Of a stretch of DNA of 64,000 bases, positions 59,881-64,000 are shown piece after piece; within the stretch, counting starts at the first letter, position 1; each line of letters opens with the position of its first letter. Position numbers and translations under genes: made by a program. Origin of the DNA: Ptiloglossa arizonensis (taxonomy: Eukaryota; Arthropoda; Insecta; Hymenoptera; Colletidae); assembly GCF_051014685.1 (NCBI RefSeq), contig NW_027478783.1, positions 434,001 through 498,000 of the forward strand. Direction: 5' to 3'. Below the pieces are notes generated by a model. That model was not told where the DNA came from and did not search any database. It saw nothing but the letters and a program-made list of their open reading frames with translations.

Positions 59881-62800
59881 ACGTATAACTTATAACGTAT
59901 TACGTATAACTTATAACGTATAACGTATAATGTGTAACGTATAACGTATAACGCATAACGTATTACGTATAACGTATAACGTATAACGAATAACGTATAA
60001 CGTCTAACGTATAACGTGTAACGTATAACGTATAACGTATAACGTATAACGTATAACGTATAACGTATAACGTACAACGTATAACGTATAACGTATAACG
60101 TATAACGTATAACGTATGACGTATAACGTATAACGTATAACGTATAACGTGTAACGAAGAACGTATAAGGATTAACGTAAAACGTATGACGTATTACATA
60201 TAACGTATAACGCATAACGTACAACGTATAACGTATAACGTATAACGTATAACGTATAACGTATAACGTGTAATGTACAACGTATAAAGCATAACGTATA
60301 ACGTATAACGTATAACGTATAACGTATAACGTGTATCGTATAACCTATGACGTATAACGTATAACGTATAACGTATAACGCGTAACGAAGAACGTATAAC
60401 GAATAACGTAAAAGGTATGACGTATTACATACTACGTATAACGTATAACGTGTATCGTATAACCTATGACGTATGACGTATAACGTATGACGTATAACGT
60501 ACAACGTATAACGTATAACGTATAACGTATAACGTATAACGTATAACGTATAACGTATAACGTATAACGTATAACGTATAACGTATAACGTATAACGCAT
60601 AACGTATAACGTATAACGTATAACGTATATCGGATAACGTATAACGTATATCGTATAAGGTATAACGTATAACGTATAACGTATAACGTGTAACGTATAA
60701 CGCATAACGTATTACGTATAACGTATAACGTATAACGTATAACGTATAACGTATAACGTATAACGTATAACGTATAACGTATAACGTATAACGTATAACG
60801 TATAACGTATAACGTGTATCGTATAACCTATGACGTATAACGTATAACGTATAACGTATAACGCGTAACGAAGAACGTATAACGAATAACGTATAACGTA
60901 TAACGTATAACGTATAACGTATAACGTATAAAGTATAACGTATAACGTATAACGTATAACGTATAACGTATAACGCGTAACGAAGAACGTATAACGAATA
61001 ACGTAAAAGGTATGACGTATTACGTACTACGTATAACGTATAACGTGTATCGTATAACCTATGACGTATGACGTATAACGTATAACGTATAACGTACAAC
61101 GTGTAACGTATAACGTATAACGTATAACGTATAACGTATAACGTATAACGTATAACGTATAACGTATAACGTATAACGTATAACGTATAACGTATAACGT
61201 ATAACGTATAACGTATAACGTATAACGTATAACGTATAACGTATAACGTATAACGTATAACGTATAACGTATAACGTATAACGTATAACGTATAACGTAT
61301 AACGTATAACGTATAACGTATAACGTATAACGTATAACGTATAACGTATAACGTATAACGTATAACGTATAACGTATAACGTATAACTTATAACGTATAA
61401 CGTATAACGTATAACGTATATCGTATAACGTATAACGTATAACGTATAACGTATAACGTATAACGCATAACGCGTAACGAAGAACGTATAACGAATAACT
61501 TAAAAGGTATAACGTATAACGTATAACGTATAACGTACAACGTATAACGTATAACGTACGACGTATAACGTATAACGTACAACGTATAACGTATAACGTA
61601 TAACGTACAACGTGTAAAGCATAACGTATAACGTACAACGTATAACGCATACCGTATAACGTATAACGCATAACGTATAACTTATAACGTATAACGTATA
61701 ACGTATAACGTATAACGTATAGCGTGTAACGTATAACGTATAACGTATAACGTATAACGTATAACGTATAACGTATTACGTATAACTTATAACGTATAAC
61801 GTATAACGTATAACGTATAACGTATAACGTATAACGTATAACGTATAACGTATAACGTATAACGTATAACGTATAACGTATAACGTATAACGTATAACGT
61901 ATAACGTATTACGTATAACTTATAACGTATAACGTATAACGTATAACGTATAATGTACAACGTATAAAGCATAACGTATAACGTATAACGTATAACGTAT
62001 AACGTATAACGTGTATCGTATAACCTATGACGTATAACGTATAACGTATAACGTATAACGCGTAACGAAGAACGTATAACGAATAACGTAAAAGGTATGA
62101 CGTATTACATACTACGTATAACGTATAACGTGTATCGTATAACCTATGACGTATGACGTATAACGTATAACGTATAACGTACAACGTATAACGTATAACG
62201 TATGACGCATAACGCATAACGTATAACGTATAACGTATAACGTATAACGGATAACGTATAACGTATATCGTATAAGGTATAACGTATAACGTATAACGTA
62301 TAACGTGTAACGTATAACGCATAACGTATTACGTATAACGTATAACGTATAACGTATAACGTATAACGTATAACGTATAACGTATAACGTATAACGTATA
62401 ACGTATAACGTATAACGTATAACGTATAACGTGTATCGTATAACCTATGACGTATAACGTATAACGTATAACGTATAACGCGTAACGAAGAACGTATAAC
62501 GAATAACGTATAACGTATAACGTATAACGTATAACGTATAACGTATAAAGTATAACGTATAACGTATAACGTATAACGTATAACGTATAACGCGTAACGA
62601 AGAACGTATAACGAATAACGTAAAAGGTATGACGTATTACGTACTACGTATAACGTATAACGTGTATCGTATAACCTATGACGTATGACGTATAACGTAT
62701 AACGTATAACGTACAACGTATAACGTATAACGTATAACGTATAACGTATAACGCATAACGTATAACGTATAACGTATAACGTATAACGGATAACGTATAA

Positions 62801-62935
62801 CGTATATCGTATAAGGTATAACGTATAACGTATAATGTATAACGTATAACGTATAACGTATAACGTATAACGTATAACGCGTAACGAAGAACGTATAACG
62901 AATAACGTATAACGTATAACGTATAACGTATAACG
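59881..62935. repeat. Domain III second copy of the H B P B block with an inserted E patch
   Basis: Landmarks are H 60,156, B 60,387, P 60,870, B 60,982, E 61,479, B 62,067, P 62,487, B 62,599 and P 62,886. Relative to 55,753 to 58,446 it carries about 580 extra bases between the second and third B. The extra part includes 40 perfect units at 61,108 to 61,387 and an E/D-like patch at about 61,388 to 61,735. Confidence 0.77.
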
Positions 62936-64000
62936 TATAACGTATAACGTATAACGTATAACGTATAACGTATAACGTATAACGTATAACGTATAACGTA
63001 TAACGTATAACGTATAACGTATAACGTATAACGTATAACGTATAACGTATAACGCGTAACGAAGAACGTATAACGAATAACGTATAACGTATAACGTATA
63101 ACGTATAACGTATAAAGTATAACGTATAACGTACAACGTATAACGTATAACGTATAACTTATAACGTATAACGTATAACGTATAACGTATAACGTATAAC
63201 GTATAACGTATAACGTATTACGTATAACTTATAACGTATAACGTATAATGTGTAACGTATAACGTATAACGCATAACGTATTACGTATAACGTATAACGT
63301 ATAACGTATAACGTATAACGTCTAACGTATAACGTGTAACGAATAACGTATAACGTATAACGTATAACGTATAACGTATAACGTATAACGTACAACGTAT
63401 AACGTATAACGTATAACGTATAACGTATAACGTATAACGTATAAAGTATAACGTATAACGTATAACGTATAACGTATAACGTATAACGTATAACGTATAA
63501 CGTATAACGTATAACGTATAACGTATAACGTATAACGTATAACGTATAACGTATAACGTATAACGTATAACGCATAACGTATAACGTATAACGTATAACG
63601 TATAACGTATAACGTGTATCGTATAACCTATGACGTATAACGTATAACGTATAACGTGTAACGCGTAACGAAGAACGTATAACGAATAACGTAAAAGGTA
63701 TGACGTATTACATACTACGTTTAACGTATAACGTGTATCGTGTAACCTATGACGAATGACGTATAACGTATAACGTATAACGTACAACGTATAACGTATA
63801 ACGTATAACGTATAACGCATAACGTATAACGTATAACGTATAACGTATAACGGATTACGTATAACGTATATCGTATAAGGTATAACGTATAACGTATAAC
63901 GTTTAACGTATAACGTATAACGTATAACGTATAACGCGTAACGAAGAACGTATAACGAATAACGTATAACGTATAACGTATAACGTATAACGTATAACGT
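62936..64000. repeat. Right-hand end of the window, Domain III
   Basis: Landmarks are P 63,061, B 63,670 and P 63,943. The segment has long plain runs, a GTATAAT then GTGTAAC marker near 63,247 and a B module with slight local changes: GTTTAAC after ATACTAC at 63,719, and GTGTAAC where other copies have plain GTATAAC in the following CTATGAC group. The array continues past base 64,000 in the same register. Confidence 0.75.

Larger units (their letters stand above)
1..64000. repeat. Heptanucleotide satellite array, unit GTATAAC
   Basis: The whole window is a head-to-tail array of GTATAAC, about 9,140 units, all in one orientation. Units start at positions equal to 5 modulo 7 at both ends and at every interior anchor tested. 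Variant units mostly differ by one to three substitutions, and all seven positions of the unit vary, so no single base is visibly protected. The unit is 29% GC yet carries one CpG at each junction. Stop-free translation exists only on the minus strand and is a property of the unit. This looks like eukaryotic satellite DNA by analogy with other short-unit satellites. I do not recognise this exact unit. Nothing else is embedded in the array. Confidence 0.99.
52081..64000. repeat. Domain III of the array (B, P, H landmarks)
   Basis: C, D and T are absent. H landmarks occur at 53,702, 55,396, 56,264 and 60,156, each followed by a B exactly 231 bp later, the same distance that separates C from B in Domain I. 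Domain markers are GTATAAT followed by GTGTAAC (for example about 53,473, 55,170, 56,039, 59,931 and 63,247) and GTGTAAT followed by GTACAAC (about 53,816, 55,508, 56,377 and 60,267). Four P to B pairs are exactly 112 bp apart. Confidence 0.8.

Noticed and set aside
3815..62870. CpG to TpG changes as a sign of repeat-induced point mutation
   Set aside because: Such changes are few, and most are shared by related copies at the same landmark position. All substitution types are seen at all unit positions, so there is no directional mutation signature.
2133..63760. bZIP / CRE-like TGACGT at GTATGAC and CTATGAC units
   Set aside because: The match arises from one substitution before the constant ACGT junction and lacks the full TGACGTCA palindrome. 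The motif is conserved only because the landmark module is copied. Binding is possible but unsupported.
96..63820. Some 150 long minus-strand open reading frames, up to 813 codons, rich in the heptapeptide RYTLYVI
   Set aside because: They follow from the unit GTTATAC having no stop in any frame. They overlap each other in all three minus frames, have no non-repeat domain, no codon-position bias and no start context other than chance CAT variants. They are not annotated as genes.
838..63943. CENP-B box resemblance: the minus strand of the landmark reads CTTCGTTACGC
   Set aside because: Only the first seven bases, CTTCGTT, agree with the box. The essential CGGG part and the central A are missing.
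1..64000. Telomere repeat
   Set aside because: The unit is 7 bp, like plant-type TTTAGGG, but it is AT-rich and lacks a G-run. The array is degenerate with nested higher-order structure, unlike telomerase-made DNA.
1..64000. CRISPR array
   Set aside because: The repeat is 7 bp, back to back, with no unique spacers. The variant landmarks are substituted repeat units.
1..64000. TATA-box or promoter-like TATAA motifs
   Set aside because: TATAA is part of every plain unit, so thousands of matches carry no information and no transcript unit is present.
1..64000. tRNA, rRNA, other RNA genes or transposon fragments
   Set aside because: All sequence can be parsed into heptamers related to GTATAAC, and no room is left for such elements.
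1..64000. Purely artificial or simulated sequence
   Set aside because: The nested duplications with private variants, whole-unit gains and domain-specific markers resemble natural satellite evolution. I cannot exclude assembly errors in the order or copy number of blocks.

Overview
The window is one uninterrupted satellite DNA array. From base 1 to base 64,000 it consists of a seven-base unit, GTATAAC (GTTATAC on the other strand), repeated about 9,140 times with point-substituted variants. I find no gene, RNA gene, transposon, CRISPR array, origin or non-repeat spacer, and both ends of the window lie inside the array. Long arrays of this kind are typical of eukaryotic constitutive heterochromatin (pericentromeric, subtelomeric or sex-chromosome). 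A eukaryote is therefore the likely source, but nothing here identifies the species and I do not recognise this unit as a named satellite.

The array has strong higher-order structure. I used as landmarks the divergent unit GAAGAAC and its variant GAAGAGC, with their neighbours. I counted 166 of them by hand, on average about 385 bp apart, and sorted them into types. B: GCGTAAC before, GTAAAAG three units after, ending in ATACTAC. P: as B, but plain units after GAATAAC. T: GTAAAAC three units after, ending in ATATTAC. C: GTGTAAC before, TTATAAG directly after. D: GTATACC then GCGTAAC before, GTATAGC after, then TTAAAAG. E: as B but TTAAAAG instead of GTAAAAG. F: GAAGAGC followed by GTATAAG. 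H: GAAGAAC followed by GTATAAG. All look like descendants of one core of about eight units. Feature entries give landmark order with the position of the GAAGAAC/GAAGAGC unit.

Layout: Domain I (1 to about 34.4 kb) is made of C, D, B, P and T landmarks. T ends each cassette. Three cassettes form a compound repeat of 6.8 to 8.5 kb that occurs three times between 6,907 and 30,090. Domain II (about 34.4 to 52.1 kb) loses D, gains E and F, and has its own diagnostic variants. It includes a block duplicated at a 6.3-kb offset and a directly adjacent pair of 2.1-kb repeats. Domain III (about 52.1 to 64 kb) has B, P and H landmarks, plus one imported Domain II island (58.4 to 59.9 kb) and one E/D-like patch (61.4 to 61.7 kb).

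The most striking property is that the heptamer register is never lost. Every landmark whose position I reduced modulo 7, spread from one end to the other, starts at a position equal to 5 modulo 7, and the spacings between duplicate blocks are multiples of 7. Variation is by substitution and by gain or loss of whole units. All long open reading frames lie on the minus strand and are a by-product of the unit, which reads as the stop-free heptapeptide RYTLYVI in all three minus frames. They should not be annotated as proteins.
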